A stretch of DNA of 64,000 nt from Lagopus muta. Lineage: Eukaryota > Chordata > Aves > Galliformes > Phasianidae. The DNA lies in assembly GCF_023343835.1 (NCBI RefSeq), contig NC_064434.1, forward strand, positions 12,071,505 through 12,135,504, read 5' to 3'. Below the pieces are notes generated by a model. It saw only the letters and a program-made list of their open reading frames with translations. It had not been told where the DNA came from and did not search any database. Shown here piece after piece: positions 24,175 to 39,500 of this stretch; positions within the stretch are counted from its first letter, which is position 1; each line of letters opens with the position of its first letter. A program made the position numbers and the translations under genes.

Positions 24175-27174
24175 TTGTGTACATATGCACCAGAAGAGTA
24201 AAAGCATACAAAGAAATTACAGGAAATTGAGTGCATTTCCCACATACTGAGGACTACTGTGTTATTGAGCCTCAGACTAAATGAAGACACCAGTGGTAAA
24301 AGCACCACAGGGCAACCGTGGCTGTTGGCAAGACTCAGTTTGTGATGCTGAGAGAAAACTTAAGACCTTGCAAACTTTCGTGAGCTTTAAACTACCTTTT
24401 AGGACCAACTTACAAGTACCACCAGAGATATGTGCTTACACATTCTTTCTGTAAAACAGTCTTCTTTTGAACTATTTCAACCAAATACTGATTAAACTTT
24501 TAAGAGTAAATAGCAAATTAAGTGTTTTTTCAAGAAGTTAAAACTCAATACAAAGAAATTATTATTACATTTGGGCACAGGTCTGTCCAAAGCAGAGCTG
24601 CATTCTACTACCACATGGTAAATTTTTTGCTTGCTATTTTGAAGCAGATACATTTATATTATAGAAAAAAAATAATTGTTGAGAGAAACTAAACTTCATA
24701 GCAGAAGTTCAAAAACTACAACAAACACATTACTTAAAATCTACATAGCAGATAGCTATAATGTAATGCTGATAATACACCAGATATTTTCAAACATCAA
24801 CAAAAGCAAATTGGGTGTAATTTGTTTTATTTTTTTTCCCTCTCTCATTGTCCTTCACGCAACTCCTACAATGACTTAATTAACAAAATCACTAATCTGG
24901 TTGAAAGGATGCTGGTTCCCAAATGTATCTGTGGGATGACCAATGCTTTCAAAGTATTTATTTCAAGCTTCATATACTGCAACAAGCAACAGTAAACAAA
25001 AGAAAGTTGACTCTGTAGGATTCTGCAGTACTTCAGGCCCTTTACTTGGTCAGAAGATTGCAAACAAAGCAATACTACAGTGACAAGACTGTTTCTCAAA
25101 TATGAGAAGTGTGATAATACCATGCATGTTAGAATTTTTTTAATTAATGGCTAATGATAACGTAACTGTGGTTACAAAAAAGTTTCAAGTGTCCCTAGCT
25201 TTATTACGCTTTATCTATAACAGAAATGCAGTGCAGAATCACGCACTCCTTGGTGTACATCCACTGAATTCAGGAACCCATTTTCCCACCTTTCGTTTAT
25301 CAGTCTACTTGAGATGCATTTATTTTGCTAAATGGCTTAAGTAGCAACCCAGCTTATTGTGTTATGTGGATATTCACATATGGAAGTGACCACAGGCCTA
25401 TTACCTCTTCAGATAGGCTAGGCACATTTATTTCTATGTCTGATTCCATAAACATGAGAGCACTTGAGCATAAGTTTGTGTAGCCAGAAGCAATTTTGCC
25501 TGCTTTCACAGTAGCAAAATAGAGTACACTAAGAAGGGGCCCCAGCTCAGCAGTTTGAACACTGAGTGGCAAACACCATCTGTATCCTTTTCCCTTCCAT
25601 AAAAGGAACCTTTATAGGAGTGTAAAGGAAAACAAAGAAAGATTACTACAAGTAGTTATAAATACTCACAGTTAATCACCCAACAAGAATGCAGGTTCTC
25701 TCAAGACATTGTACTGAAACCAATCAGTCAAAAACCACATAGCTATTGAACAAAGGTACTCCAATAAGTGATAAATTAATGGAGGTTTAAAAAAAAACAA
25801 AAAACAAAAAACTTATACTATTTCAAATTTACAGATGCTTCTATTAGAGGATGTTTAGGAAGAACAAAAACCTTAAAAACAGTAGGGCCTTGCTTATTTT
25901 GTTTAGGGTAATCTTGAATTTCCTTTATGTTCCCCTTTTGGATAGAAATGCTAGAGCACAGCATGTGTACCTACCCACATTGGGTTGTTTTACAGAGTTC
26001 CAAACCCAGTAAATTGTGACAAATACTTCTGTGGGGCACTTATGAAAGTCTACCTTTTCATGCTGTTCTCAGTTAGCCAGCCCCAGAAATCAACACTGAG
26101 AAGGAAAAACAAACATGGTTTTGAAATATACAGTAGCAAAAATTAGTGTCATATTCAGACAAGGAACAAGCTATTTAAACCAGAAGTTAGTGGATTAACT
26201 ATCCTACCAGCTTAAAATGAATGCTCATTCAAGCTGAAACAAGAAGTCAGTCATGAAGGAAGAGCCTGCCATCATAAGTTTCTACTTCATACAAACAATC
26301 TTAATTTTTTATTTATTTATTTATTTTTGCTTAAGAGCTTGTTTCTAAGGAAAATAGAATTGGAAGAATATAATTGACCCAATTGGAAGCAGAAGGCTGA
26401 TATACTCTAGCCATATATGAAACATCAGCTCCACCAAGAGGCAGTTAACGGTTAGTTATCAAAATTTAACAAAAAGCACATTTGAAACAACTTCCTCTCT
26501 CCTTCCCCCACAACTTCTTCCCACAGATTTAGAACAGTCTACATTTATATATGCATGCCTATATAAAAACATAAAGACTCAATTCCAACAATCAAGTAAA
26601 TGGAACATATATGCTAACTACTCCAGCTACAAATGGCTTCTCACTTACTGTTGTTAGGTGAAAAGGCACACAAATTTCAAGGTAAAAATAAACAAGAAGA
26701 GACTTCATTACATGGACAATTGTTTGAACTCAATTTAGTATGGTTCTGCTTGGCTTTCTAGTTTTTACTTTATTTTTTAATCTTGTTTGCAGAGGAAATT
26801 ATGCATTCCAGAAAGTTCGTATTTTCTTTCAGCATTTTAAGATAGCAGTCATTGAAAGTAATACAAAAAGCAATCTATCCCATCATTCCAAGTAGCTTAC
26901 TGTGATATCATATCTAAATACTTTTCCTTAGAGACAGTCATGAGGGAAAGTTGCCTGAAAATTGATGCATCTTTAGAAGTCATAAAATTAAAAATCACAT
27001 CACATCACATCATTAGCGAAGCCATTTTTTACATATGTTCCATAAAGAATTAAATTCTTCGTCTGTAAATTCTTATGATTTGCTTATCTATATCTGTATT
27101 ATCAATAAATCTTTTGATGCAAAAAATGATTTTGTAAGTTAACTCTCAAGGCAACAACAAAAAAAGAACAAAAG
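24175..27174. other. Intergenic, downstream of DDX1
   Basis: AT-rich unique sequence up to the DDX1 polyadenylation region. It holds an A-rich run (25789-25811) and an (ATTT)n run (26307-26327). No gene recognised. Confidence 0.55.
26307..26327. repeat. (ATTT)n microsatellite
   Basis: About four to five copies of ATTT. Confidence 0.9.
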
Positions 27175-27377
27175 CCATTCCATCTTTGACATTTTATTTA
27201 TCAAGAGCTAATACAGAGTTAACAATGCTGAACACACTGTTTATCATGCAAGAAATATATTGAATTTTAATCCTTTTTTTCTTTTCTAACTATTGCTACT
27301 GAAGAGATAGTAAAGGAATTTTGTACTTGTAGGAGAGAACATTTATTAACTCATGTCTTGTCTCAAGTGTGGCACAA
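27175..27377 (-). other. DDX1: DDX1 3' untranslated region and polyadenylation region
   Basis: After the stop codon a canonical AATAAA lies on the minus strand at 27193-27198. It is followed by a T/G-rich stretch (27150-27180 read on the minus strand) that fits a downstream GU/U-rich element. This gives a short 3' UTR of about 200 nt with cleavage near 27,170-27,180. The cleavage site is inferred. Confidence 0.75.
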
Positions 27378-27508
27378 TCAGAATGTTCTGAACAGCTGGT
27401 TAGGAAGATAGCCAAGATGCAAGAAAGATGTCTGAGCCTCCTTTTCAAGGGCAGCCAACTCTTGAACTGTAGGTGCCAGAATATCCACATGGCCTTTATA
27501 AAGTCCAC
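27378..27508 (-). CDS. DDX1: DDX1 exon 26, last coding exon (residues 698-740)
   Basis: Acceptor ggcag. It encodes [20 protein letters not shown] and ends [12 protein letters not shown] then TGA at 27378-27380. The C-terminus matches the DDX1 family exactly as I recall it. Confidence 0.98.
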
Positions 27509-30500
27509 CTGCCAAAAGATATCTAATGTAAATGATGCATTCAAAGCTATCTGTCACCACAACTAGTAACATTCAATTGTAGCCATTCACTAAGTTAACA
27601 AAGTAAAACACATGCATACACACACTCTGGCTATTTGCAACACATAGGTTGGATGTAAGAAATGCAAAAGACAGCAAAGAACTAACAGTGCCATTATGCA
27701 GCAGACAACCACCATACAGCAGACTAATTCAAGAGTAGACCATTACTTACCACCAAGGGCTCTTTTCTGTCCATATGTAACTTTCCCATCAAAGTCATCT
27801 ACTGGTACTTTTATGTCTGGTTCAACTTGGGAAATAGTGCAGTTTAAGTGTTCTTCAATTTCTCCCAGCAACTGAAGAAAGTTTAAATTTAATCACTTTT
27901 ATGTTCCAAGATTCCAGTTAGACTAACATTCGAAAAAAAAAAAGAATCTAAACCCACAAAAACCACCAGAGCCAAACTATTCAAATAGACTCAATAAAAA
28001 CTGCACATAGAAAACAGTTTTGTCTTAAGGACCAAAGGTTAATATATTTTTTTTTGCCGAAACTACTACACAAATTCATTTCCAATCTCACTATGTCTCT
28101 ACCTAACGAGAAAGTTTCATTTCATATACTATTCTATGTGAATGGAGCTACTTCACGTGCCATTCACTCTAATGAAGAAAGAAGGGAAGCACTGTTAATT
28201 TAAGAAGCATTCATAGCTAGTATACAAAACCAAATAAGAACTTACACATTATTTCCACATTAGAACAACAGCAAATCTTTAGTTTGTCTTCAAGCTATAG
28301 AGCTATCTAGATAAAAGTGTAATTAACATTCTATAACTCTTGACAGCATATCATTAAGATGATGATAGAGAAGTTGAACTTAAGACTGATGGAATCGGCT
28401 AAGAATATTAAGACAGGCTTTGTAATTGAACAAGTAATTTACAAAAATTACAATTTATGTTTAAAATTCTTCTTCAAATGGAATTAGATTTCAGAATTAG
28501 ATTTGTAAACTAAACAGTCACTTAAGACAGTGGCTACACACCACAGTCTTTTCAGAGGAATCAGAACATAATGGTCAACAAAACGTTTACCTGCATTTCA
28601 TTGTACCATATGGTACAACCTCCTTCTTCCTTGAGTCTAGTATTATAACACCCCTTTCCACGACTACTGCATACATGATACCAAACCTAGAAATAAAACA
28701 ACTTTTAAACTTTCAGAAATAGCTTTGTACCCACATTTTCCAATCAATTCTGTCATGAAAGTATATTCAATTATCCTTTTAGAGTCCCTTTCAGTTAAGG
28801 TGGGAAAAAACAGCTATTTTCCAATACAGGCTGTTAAAGCTCAGCATCAGCAGTGAACAGAACTTAAGTAAATAGCACCCATTCGATTTTGCTCTCGAGT
28901 GTAACTTACCTTTTCTTTCTCTTTTGCCACAAGGGAAATCGCCAGACCCATCCTGAAATAATGGGAGAGAGGAGGTTTTTCAAGAACTACTGTCAATTTA
29001 TTAAAAAAAAAAATAAAAAAAAAAATAAAAAAATAAAAAAAAAAATCAAGAAAAGAAATTCCATGAAATTATAATAGGTTCTCTGAATGCACACATACCT
29101 TTCAGCTCTGCCTACTCTTCCAATTCGATGAACATAGTTCTGTTTTTCATCAGGGAGTGTGACGTTGATAACTGTACAAGACACAATCCACAGTACATGA
29201 TTTGATTATCAAAGAATCATAGAATGGCCTAAGCTGAAAAGGACCATAATTATCAATAGTTTCAACTCCCCTGCTATGTCCCACTATGACTTGCAGGGTC
29301 CCACAGGCTTTAGCGTGTTGTGTTAAGATTATGAAAAATGAGACACTGTGATGCTTATCAAATTAAGGATTTTATTCCTATTACAATTTTGTACCAAACA
29401 ATCGAAGACAGGAGGCTAGAAAAGAGCATTTAAAACAATATCCATCACTTTAAAACCCACCAATATTAATTGGTGATATTAATAAATGTCAATATTAATT
29501 CCTAATTATTTAGTATATGGGATGAAGATTTTATCAAAGAAATGTTCCCCATTTCTCTCCTCAAAAGTTCAAAAAAAAAAAGTATGTACATACACTAAAT
29601 ATAAGCAATGTCACAGACCACACAATTAAAATAAACATGGTTTGGATTGGTGTAATGTTCTTCCTCAACCCTTTTATCAAGTGCGAACTTAGTGTTCTAA
29701 TACAGCAGTGTTACCTGCATTACCAACACTTAAAGCTTCCACTACAAAATTTCTTCCCCATGATTAACTTCCGTTTTTGACAAACAAAAAGCACCCCCAG
29801 CAACACAGAACATCAGATATTTGAGAAGGCACAGTGGACAATCAAAAGTCCATCCAGATAAAGCATTTTACATATACAACTCTGTTTTCTTAAAATAAAG
29901 CTGTAAGTCACATACCTGTTTTAAGAAGTATTTACAGCTCGAAGGACAGCAACTACATTGAAGTCATATGCAAATTCAATAGCTTAGTTTAAAAGTTATG
30001 TCTTACCATAGGGAACACCATGAATATCGATTCCTCTAGCTGCAACATCTGTGCAGATCAAGAAACGGACATCTCCTCTCTGTGAAAATAGTCAGAAGAA
30101 GTGGTGAGCTAAATAAACCAAATCAGCAACCAAGGACTACTTTAAACAGTAGTCCTTTCCATTTACTTTGCCTTGAAGGTATGTCTGCACGTTACATTAT
30201 ACTCCAAATAAAGCTCTTCTATAATACAACAATCATTTTTGAACATGAAAAGTTTGGTCAGTTTACGTGGATACTTCTTCCCTATCAATATAAGACAACT
30301 ATAAATCAATAAACAGCTTACACATTTAAACAATCATGTGTTTTGATTTTTGATCACCAAGATACAGTGTAAGTTTGTAAGTTTATAAATGTTACAGAAC
30401 TTAAAATTAGCTTTATTTAGAACCCTCTATCAGTGAAAATCTATACAGGTCATGTTAACTGAGCATGCATTTCCACCAAAAGAACCTGCATCTCACAGAA

Positions 30501-33500
30501 TTTTAGGGGCCAATCATAAAACATCCAAACCCAATTTAAATTAAACTAAGGACTAGCAGCACAGATTAAAACATAAGGTATGCTTTCAGATAATGGAACG
30601 TGAAGGAAAAGCCTGCAAGGGTCTGCTGCATCACCTTAAATCTTTCCAGGTTCTGCTTTCTTTCTTGAGGTTTTCTGTCACCATGCAGACAGACACATGA
30701 GAACTGATGCCCCTTCCTGTCAGGGCCTGAAAGAGCATGCATTAGTAACATCATACATTAGATATAACACAGCATCATACAGCAGTGAAAGAAGTACATG
30801 AGGGCAAAAGTCTCAACTTAAGGGAATTCCATCATTTAATTTATTATCAATTAACAAATATATGACTGATGCAAGCATTGGAAAAATAAGACACCCTTCC
30901 TCTCCACTTTACTAAAAGGGTTCTGTGCAGACATCTCCTTATTTCTTCCTAGTCAAAACTTACCTTGCTTCTTCACGTTGCTCCTCACATGTCCCTTCGT
31001 AGTGCCCTTCTGTTTTTTGCCACATTTCCCTTCCATGTTTCCTCATGTGTGTACTTCTTCATGCCCTCACGTTTTCTGCTGTGTCTAGAGCAACTACTGC
31101 TCCTTCTAACGTAAATTTCAGCAGGTACTATATATGCTTCTTACTAGTTCAAATTTTTTGTGCACAGTGGGTTGTTTCCAGCCATTTCAGAGCTGCCAAC
31201 TACAGGCATGAAACAGTTCACTGTCTCCTTCCACATGCAATATCTCTGTACCTCTCTTCCACAAAACCCCGACTCTTATGCCTGATCAACATCAAAAGAA
31301 CTCAACTATAATTTATTTGTGTGATCTCTGAGCATCACTTCACCGTAAAACACTGTCTTTAAAATGAGCAAGGAAGGCAACAGAATAAGGTTTTGATGAA
31401 AAACATTACCTCCACCCTGTTGGATGAAGTATTGCTCCATATTATCACAATCTATTTTTGTCCTGCAGAAAATAATGGCCTGGTCCATCTTGTGTTCCTT
31501 GATTGCCCGAACCGTGTACTCTCCTTTTAGAATTTTGATAGCTTCAGACCACATTTCTAAGTAAAAGTAATAAAACTCATTTCAAATAAATAATTTTAAA
31601 AGACGAGAAGTCTTTGAGCACGCATTTAAAGATTCTATAGCCTTTTGGTAGACAAATGCTTATTAGCAGAGCAGGTGGGCTAGGACTTCAGCTTTCCCCT
31701 CCCTCACCCATGTATCCCCGCTCCAAGGTAATGCAATACAGTAAGAACAAAATTACTCAGTTTCAGGCTATTTATACACACACAAAAAAACATTTGTTGT
31801 TTACACACCTGCTAGATACCTGCAAGTCTTTTTCTCTCCTATTTACTTATGGAAATAGCTCTCCTCATAACTACATAAACCTATAAATGAATACTGAGGG
31901 ACACACCTCAAGACAATTATCTACTATAATTCAGCTTTACTTAACAGTCAGAAGATCATTTTACAATCTATTACTACTTAACGTGGATTGCTGATTACCT
32001 GGAGTGTTTGCACCAGGTCGTGTATTGTCCTTTGCATGTACTTCATCAGTCTAGGAAAAAAATGAAAATTAGAACAAATCATTAGTCGCTTTACTGTAGC
32101 TGTGGCTCAACCACACACAGTCACAAGAATAGGGGGAAAGAAAACCTAATACCAACTACTTAGCATTTACTCAATATTTTTGTAAAAACTGGCAACATTC
32201 TCAACTCTGCAACCAAAGATTCTGTCCTCAAACAACCCACTGAAAACCCAAATTCTGTTCTCATCTACAAGCCATAAGAAGAGAATTCCAGAGAAGGCCA
32301 GCTAACTTGTTCAATGGTACCAGTTGTTTCCACTTGCAATCCTGAAATTTCAAGTACTGTGAGTGCTTCTGAGAAGCACTCACAGAAATAATTTTTAAAA
32401 TTAGAAATAATTTTTAAAATTAGGTTTAATACTCTACATTTTTAAAATTTTTTTTTTGTTTTTGTTTTTGTTTTTCATAATAATCTAAATTGTTTGAAGA
32501 CTGAATTGATTACGTAACAGAAAATTCAGATTCCAAAGTTCTCAATACTCTTCCACTATAATCTACGCATTGAGTAAAAAAAATCCCTAGCTTTTTATGA
32601 TGTGTTCAGGTGAGAAAAACTACTTGTCTAGTGATCTAAGTGTTATATGCAAATAGACAATTTTTTAACTCATATGGAAGTTTCAGTTATTTAGAATCCT
32701 TCTGGTACTTAAATAAAGCTAAGGTCACTATCTTAAAATATTTGTTTTCATGTTAAACTCCAGTTAATTGATCAAGAGTTTTATATTCATGAAAAAGCAG
32801 CATCTTGAAGAATCAAAACCCCAGAAAAACCCTAGAATTCTGTCTCATCTTTAAACAAATAACCTCAGAGGAGGCAGCAAGGATGAATGCATATGTACCT
32901 CCTGTAGCTGACAGGACTCCATAAAAATTTCTCTTTAAAAACTACCATACAAATTACTATGAATAAAGTTGAGAAGTAAGGTGATTTCTGTTCCACTGTT
33001 ACACAGTTTAATATACCTTGAACTAAAGAAAAGCTCTGAATGTAAGCATCCAAAGTAGATTCATAGAAAAAAGCAACCCAGGCAAGTCTCCATGTATACC
33101 TGAAAGAAATGTACTACAACCACTGCTTAATAAGAAGTTGTTACTATACTGTACTGGAATCATATAAACTACAACACAAATGAAATGGCAAATGAAATAA
33201 ATTAATGTTAAGACCTAACCAAAAAGCTCTAGCAGTCCTAACAAAGGAAAATTCCGCAAATAATGAGGTGTTAAGAAAACCAATTGATCCCAAGTGCTTA
33301 AGAGTTGTTAAAAATGAAACACAGTTCCAAGTTATTCAGAACTTGCAAACCGAAGACTTAAATACTGAATTTCCCACCTGAATATGTGAGGTTAATGCAG
33401 AATTTAAACCCTAGTCTCAAATGTAGTCCAAAATGAAATTTATTCCTCTAAAAATTGCTTATCTCACAGATTAGAGACAAAAAGTGCTCTACAGAATGAT

Positions 33501-36500
33501 CCATACAGTGGCGTTTACCTGTCTTTTCCAAATGACCTACGGTCTCTTCTGAACTAACTACAGTCAGGCTACAGTTAGCTGTGAAATGACTGAATAAATG
33601 GTCCAGTGCCATTGTTCCTTACTACAAACCACAATGCTATTCCTCCAGGATTTTCCTAAGTTAAGACTGAGCTTTTCAAATACAGTGTTATGACATTACC
33701 AATATCACGCTGCTGAGTAAATGGAGCAAGTTGTTTCATTTACACTAAACTTTCAATAGCTGGCAAAGATCCTATAACACTAGGCCTCAATTCTGCATGA
33801 TAAAGTAAATACTGGCAAACAAGTAATCCAAGTTCCATTTATAAGCTACTTACTCTGATATGATTCTTGCCAAGCCTTTCCCAGAGTTTATCAGTTTTGG
33901 GATTTACAATCACAACTACGTGGTGTACAGTTTCAGGGACAGAATCTTCTCCTTTCAAATCAACCCAGGTAGGAAAATGCATGATCTTTTCAGATAGTTT
34001 TTTCACATCAAAAGAATGTAGTGTTGCAGAGCACACAATCACCTAAGAAGAAAAAAAGCCACACGAATGCCACTGGAGATCAGAGTCTCCTAGCAAAAAT
34101 CCAAAAGCAAACAAAGCAAAACTACAGACATCACAACACGAAACAAAAAACCCTAGCAGAAGAGTATGTGGTAGCACGCTTCAGCACAAAGTCTTCCAAA
34201 CCAGCTTTCTTCATCATAGCATCTACTCAGCTGATGAGTCAGGACAAACTCAACTACTCTGCTACAGAAACTTAAATCACTGGAGAGTAACAAAAATACT
34301 TCTACTAAGATGATTATTATAGCATCAGAAACAAGAGTGTAGGTAGTCAATGTAAGTATTCAATCATTTTTCAGATGCATTTTTATCATATAACGCAAAT
34401 ACTGTTAGACGCTGGGCTTCAGACCTAGGATCCCAAAAATACACGTTCCCAGACGTTTACTGAACCCAATAATCACATGTTGCTTGTGAGCAATGGCTGT
34501 AACAAAGAATAAACTATGTCAAAGAAGCAGTTCCATGCCATGCAATAATTAACTGAAAGCAGCAGACCACAGAAATCAAGGGCAGACTTCATACCTGAAG
34601 TCTCTTGCCATCTGAAGTTATCTGTGGAATTTGGCTGTGGATCCTGTTAATGAAATCTGAATAACCTTGAAGAAGAAGGCCATCCTACATGGGAATAAAA
34701 TGTAAAAAGCTGCAGTTTTTTTGTCAGTATTTTGTCAGTCAGTACACCTCAGTCAAATAAGCTATACACTTGAGTCTTAGAGGTCCACTCATTTAATTAG
34801 CTGAACAGGTCAATGTCTAGCTGGAATACTGTTACTAAGGAGAAAAAAAGGAAAAATGTGGATTATTTACAAGTACAGCTGCAGTGCTTCACAAGAAATT
34901 AAATATTTGCTTCAGCTGCTTCTATTAGCTAACACTGAGAGACATTTTATCTTTGTCAACACTCAGTTGTACTATAACACATCAGAAAGATGCACTCATT
35001 TAACAACATACAGACTAGGACATACGTTGACTTGAAGACCTGCTGGGTAAGCAAAAATCCTTACTGTTTATTTCTTCAATCTTCCCAAATACTATGCTGT
35101 GTACAGACAGGGATTGAATTTGCTAATCTTATGAATACAGTCTGAAACATATTTCTCTATCAGATTAAAATAAAACAGCTTTACCAAAGAGGCTACAAAA
35201 AGAGAAATTATGTAGGTTACTATGCTTAGAAACAAAAAATATAGAAGTACATTAATCTAGACTGCCTTAGAGGCAGCTGTTAAGTGCCAAATGCTACAAA
35301 GCTATTCATTGCATTACATCTTTCATAAAATGCTATACTGCATTTAAGACTAGAAATTAAATATCGCTTAATTCTCCACATACAGCTTCATCCAGAACGA
35401 GGAATCTAACTTGAGATAAATTAAGTTTTCCGGTTGAGACCAGGTCATCCAGTCTTCCAGGAGTTCCAACGACAATATCCACCTGTGAAATACACAGCAG
35501 CATTTATTTGTCACATAGCTAATAAATGTTTTGCCTACACTTCAGTTTGTGAGACAATCAGCAGTGTGATGCTCTATTTTCTACAAATTATAACAAAAGC
35601 ATTGTAGAATAGTTTGTATGAGATGGACATCTTATGATCATCTGTCCCCTACATCCACTATCACAAGCAAAGGCTACCTTTCAATTTAGAATTGCCAGAA
35701 CCATGCCCGATAATATTTTCAGCATCCTTGGAAAAAGAAAATCCCACAAAGTCTGCAGGCAACAAATTTATTTCATTCCCATTTAAGAAAAATTAGGTAT
35801 ACCTCTACAGTAAGAAATCTGTTAAATCTACCAATGATAGAAAGAAACTTAATATTTTGCCAGACAGAAGGGTTCACCATTATAAATTTATGATTTATAC
35901 GGAAATATAGCAATCTTCCAGTTCAAGCCTGCTTAGGACAAACTTCTGATTTCAGCAGTCAGAATCACTGTAAAAAAATCCTCTCAATACTGACAAGGTA
36001 TCACTTCCAAAAGTTAGTCTTAAACAACAAAAATACTTCACTATTACCTAAGGGACAATTGAATTGACTACACATTCTATGCTGCAGAACCTAGACTGGT
36101 TCCTTCTGTGTAGGACCTGTTTGGTATAAAGTTTGAACCTGACAATCACAGACCAGTTTTACTGGCATAAATGTGAAAAAGTAAGAAATCTGTTTTCATA
36201 TTGGTAATTAACAACAAATGTCTAAAGTAAAAATTCCTGTTATGTCTAAGTACTGCTGAACAATTTAAAATAGAATTTGATCAATTACTACAAGTATTTG
36301 TGTTTAGAATTTAGTATTTATTTTTGTCACAGAAGTAAAATGACAAGTGCTAGAACAGAGCAACATTGTCACACTATCAAATGTATGATGTCTTTCTCAC
36401 AGGCAAACAGCACTTACAGGAAACTTTAGTACTATTCTCAAAGTATATCGTAAGCTATTTTGAAACTGAACTTTTAACTTATATGAACAAAAGGAATGCA

Positions 36501-39500
36501 TCTTACTCCTTGTTCCAGCACAGAAAGTTGATCTCTTGCAGCAACTCCACCAATAATCAATAATTCCCTATAATGAAAGTTACATCAACATATTTGATTA
36601 TTTTTCTATTCAGGAGAGAAACTAAGCATCAAGCTGAAGATTGATTGTACTATTAGTAGCTGTGTTTAACATTTCTGAATGGTAACTGGGAACAAAATAC
36701 TAAAAAAAAATAAATCCTTTTTATGGAATATATAGTACTTCATTTTGAGAAATTGCAAATTTTGTTAAAGTTGTATTTTAACTGTTATTTTATTGTTGTT
36801 GTAGTAAACATTAACAACTTAACCATTTTCACCTTAAAAAAAGATTTGGTTCTTTAAAATCTTAAGCAGACAAATTTGTTTAGTAAGTTTCCCATGCTCT
36901 TGAAAGTAAGCAATGCAAATAAGGAAACTAAATCAATTTTACATCATAACTTGGCTCTCTCCATTGCTAGACACATGCAACTCTAGTAAAAGCACTCTTG
37001 TGCTCCGCTGTTCTTTAAAACTAGAGACTCTTTTTAAAGTTGTATTAAGTAGAGTCAAGAGAGGAACCACTTAAGAACAAAGTAGCCTGCAAACAAGTTT
37101 TTGCTTTTTTTTTTTTTTGTTAGAATTTTAATCCCATGCTAATCAGTACATTTGTACTACAAACACACTAATGCTAACAGAGATGACCTTGTATACAGCA
37201 ACATGTTGGAGTCTGATTAGTGCAGAAAAATTAGAAGTTTGGCTTGCAGCAGATATTACTGAGTGGCACTGCAGATTAAGGTTCATTCAGCAATACAGTA
37301 GAACCCTACCCCCTGTCAAGTCATGCCCATGGACAACACTGTAAATGCAATCCAGGTAACAGAGGTATTGTTACCTTAACTTGGGATTATCAATGTATTT
37401 TTTGAACTGCTTCACATTGTTCAAGGTTTGCTCTGCCAGCTCTCTCGATGGTTCTACAATCAGTGCTTTTGGAGCATTTGGAAGGTTCTGTGTTTGAACC
37501 ACTTGTGCACTTCCTAAGATTTGGAGAAAAAATAAATAGAAAAGCCATTAAGACAAACTACTTTTCTATCCTGGGATGCATTACAGTAAATAAACATATA
37601 ATTCTAAATAGATCACTGAAGGGTGTTATTGCTTTAGATTATTCAGATTATAAGTAAATCTTGCAGTGATAATGGTACACTGGCCATGCAACATAATACT
37701 TTTTTATGTATACTCTGCAATAAAAATTAGGAGAACATCCTGGAGTAGCTTGAATTCTTTACGAGAAGTTGATTCTGAGCTCGAAGCATTAATACTACTT
37801 CAGTTTAAACTGAAGATGACTGAAGAATTTCAAAAAAGCACTGGATTTGCTGCCACTAAGAAGATGCTTGCAATCTAAAATGAGTACTGCAGTAATGTAG
37901 AAATGAAAGTGAACAAAATGTATTCTAACACACAATATGAATACACAACAAAGAGAAAATTAAAGGTGAAACCTACCTGTATGTTGTGATTTTACAACAT
38001 TACCATCAGGAGCTTTGCAAAGACCAATATAGCCATCTTTTGGTGGAAACTTGAAGTCTTCTTCACCAAAATTGAATTTCAATTCAGCATTCTAGATTTC
38101 AACAAAACTGTGTCACATAGCTTCAAGCAACAACATAAAGAGAGAAACAATTCCACAGGAAGCTACACCCTTGAGAATCCAGTTACATATTCTGTGGGGA
38201 CAGGGAATGGGGTATTATTCCCCCCCGGCCCTCTTTCACATCTTTCCCAAGCAGTGTAAAACCCGCCAGACATTTTGTACTCGAATTTTAGCTCTTAAAT
38301 TCCATATCAAAGTATTCAAACATTTATAGAGATGTTGAAACATTAAAACAAAATTTATATTCAATTGATATTCAATGACTAACCTCAACTAAACAAAAAG
38401 AAAAATCAATTTTTGACTTTTACATTCCTCTGAACACCAAAAAGTTCTACTAAAGCCTTTGCTTTCGAGACTGTAAGAACAAAGACATACTGCTCCACAA
38501 ACAGAACGTTAAAATTTAGAGTAAATGAAATAGGAAACGTAGTTCAGGTAGACCACAAACTTTGACACTATTAAGTTACCTGTTTAACTCTACTGAATCA
38601 CAGTATACCAAAATTTAATAGAGGAAGATAGTACTTCCTCCACACCATTCTACCCTCATATTCCAATTTCAGTTTTTCCATCTGAATTTAGATACTTGGT
38701 ATGTAGCTTGAGCAGTCCTTGTCAAAGCTAACACACTTGTGACAAATTCAGTAGTGAATCACTAGTAGGCTGAAGAAAACAGCATAAATGTGCAACTATA
38801 GTAATTACAGGTAGGTATGAGGATTTTATTAATAACTACTTAGTGGAAATAGAACAATTTCCACCATCTTGCACGCACATCTGTGACATTCTTAAGTTAC
38901 CTTCAGCACACAAGCTGCAAAGAGTGCCTGGTTCCTTATATGTGGTGGGAATTCAAATGCAAGGCCAAGGTCTTTCCCTGAAAGCAGGAATTGCACAGTC
39001 AGACATCATGCGTACACATCCCTTTTCCCACACCCTTCAAGCATCCAAATAAAGCTCTCAAAAAGCAAGTGAATAAAACTTACCATTTTTGGAAAACTTA
39101 ATTTGTCCTTTATCTATGTCTAGATAACATCCAATTGTATCATGCATGGTGAATTCCTATAATGAGAAAAATTTTGTGAAACTAACAAATTTTAGATCAA
39201 TTAATGTATTAAGAAAACTTTGTGTTTACACTTTTGCCCATTTTTACAGCCTTTACACTTCTCCCCACTAAATACTCATTTTCAAGAGACTCAAGTTCTA
39301 CTTTTATTTCAATACTACTGTAATAAACAGCATTCATATTTTACATCTTCAGTAAACTGCCAAATTTATCTTCGATACCCCCACCTTCACTGCTGCTTTA
39401 AATTTACTTGAACACTGACAATGACAAATTCAAGTCATTCACCTGGAAGGCTTCTGCATTATGAAGAAGTGCATTAATTATACATTTACTAATCAACTTA

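Noticed and set aside
30494-30530. CR1-like tail (ctcacagaattttaggggcc)
   Set aside because: Only a few bases match and the CR1 body does not follow.
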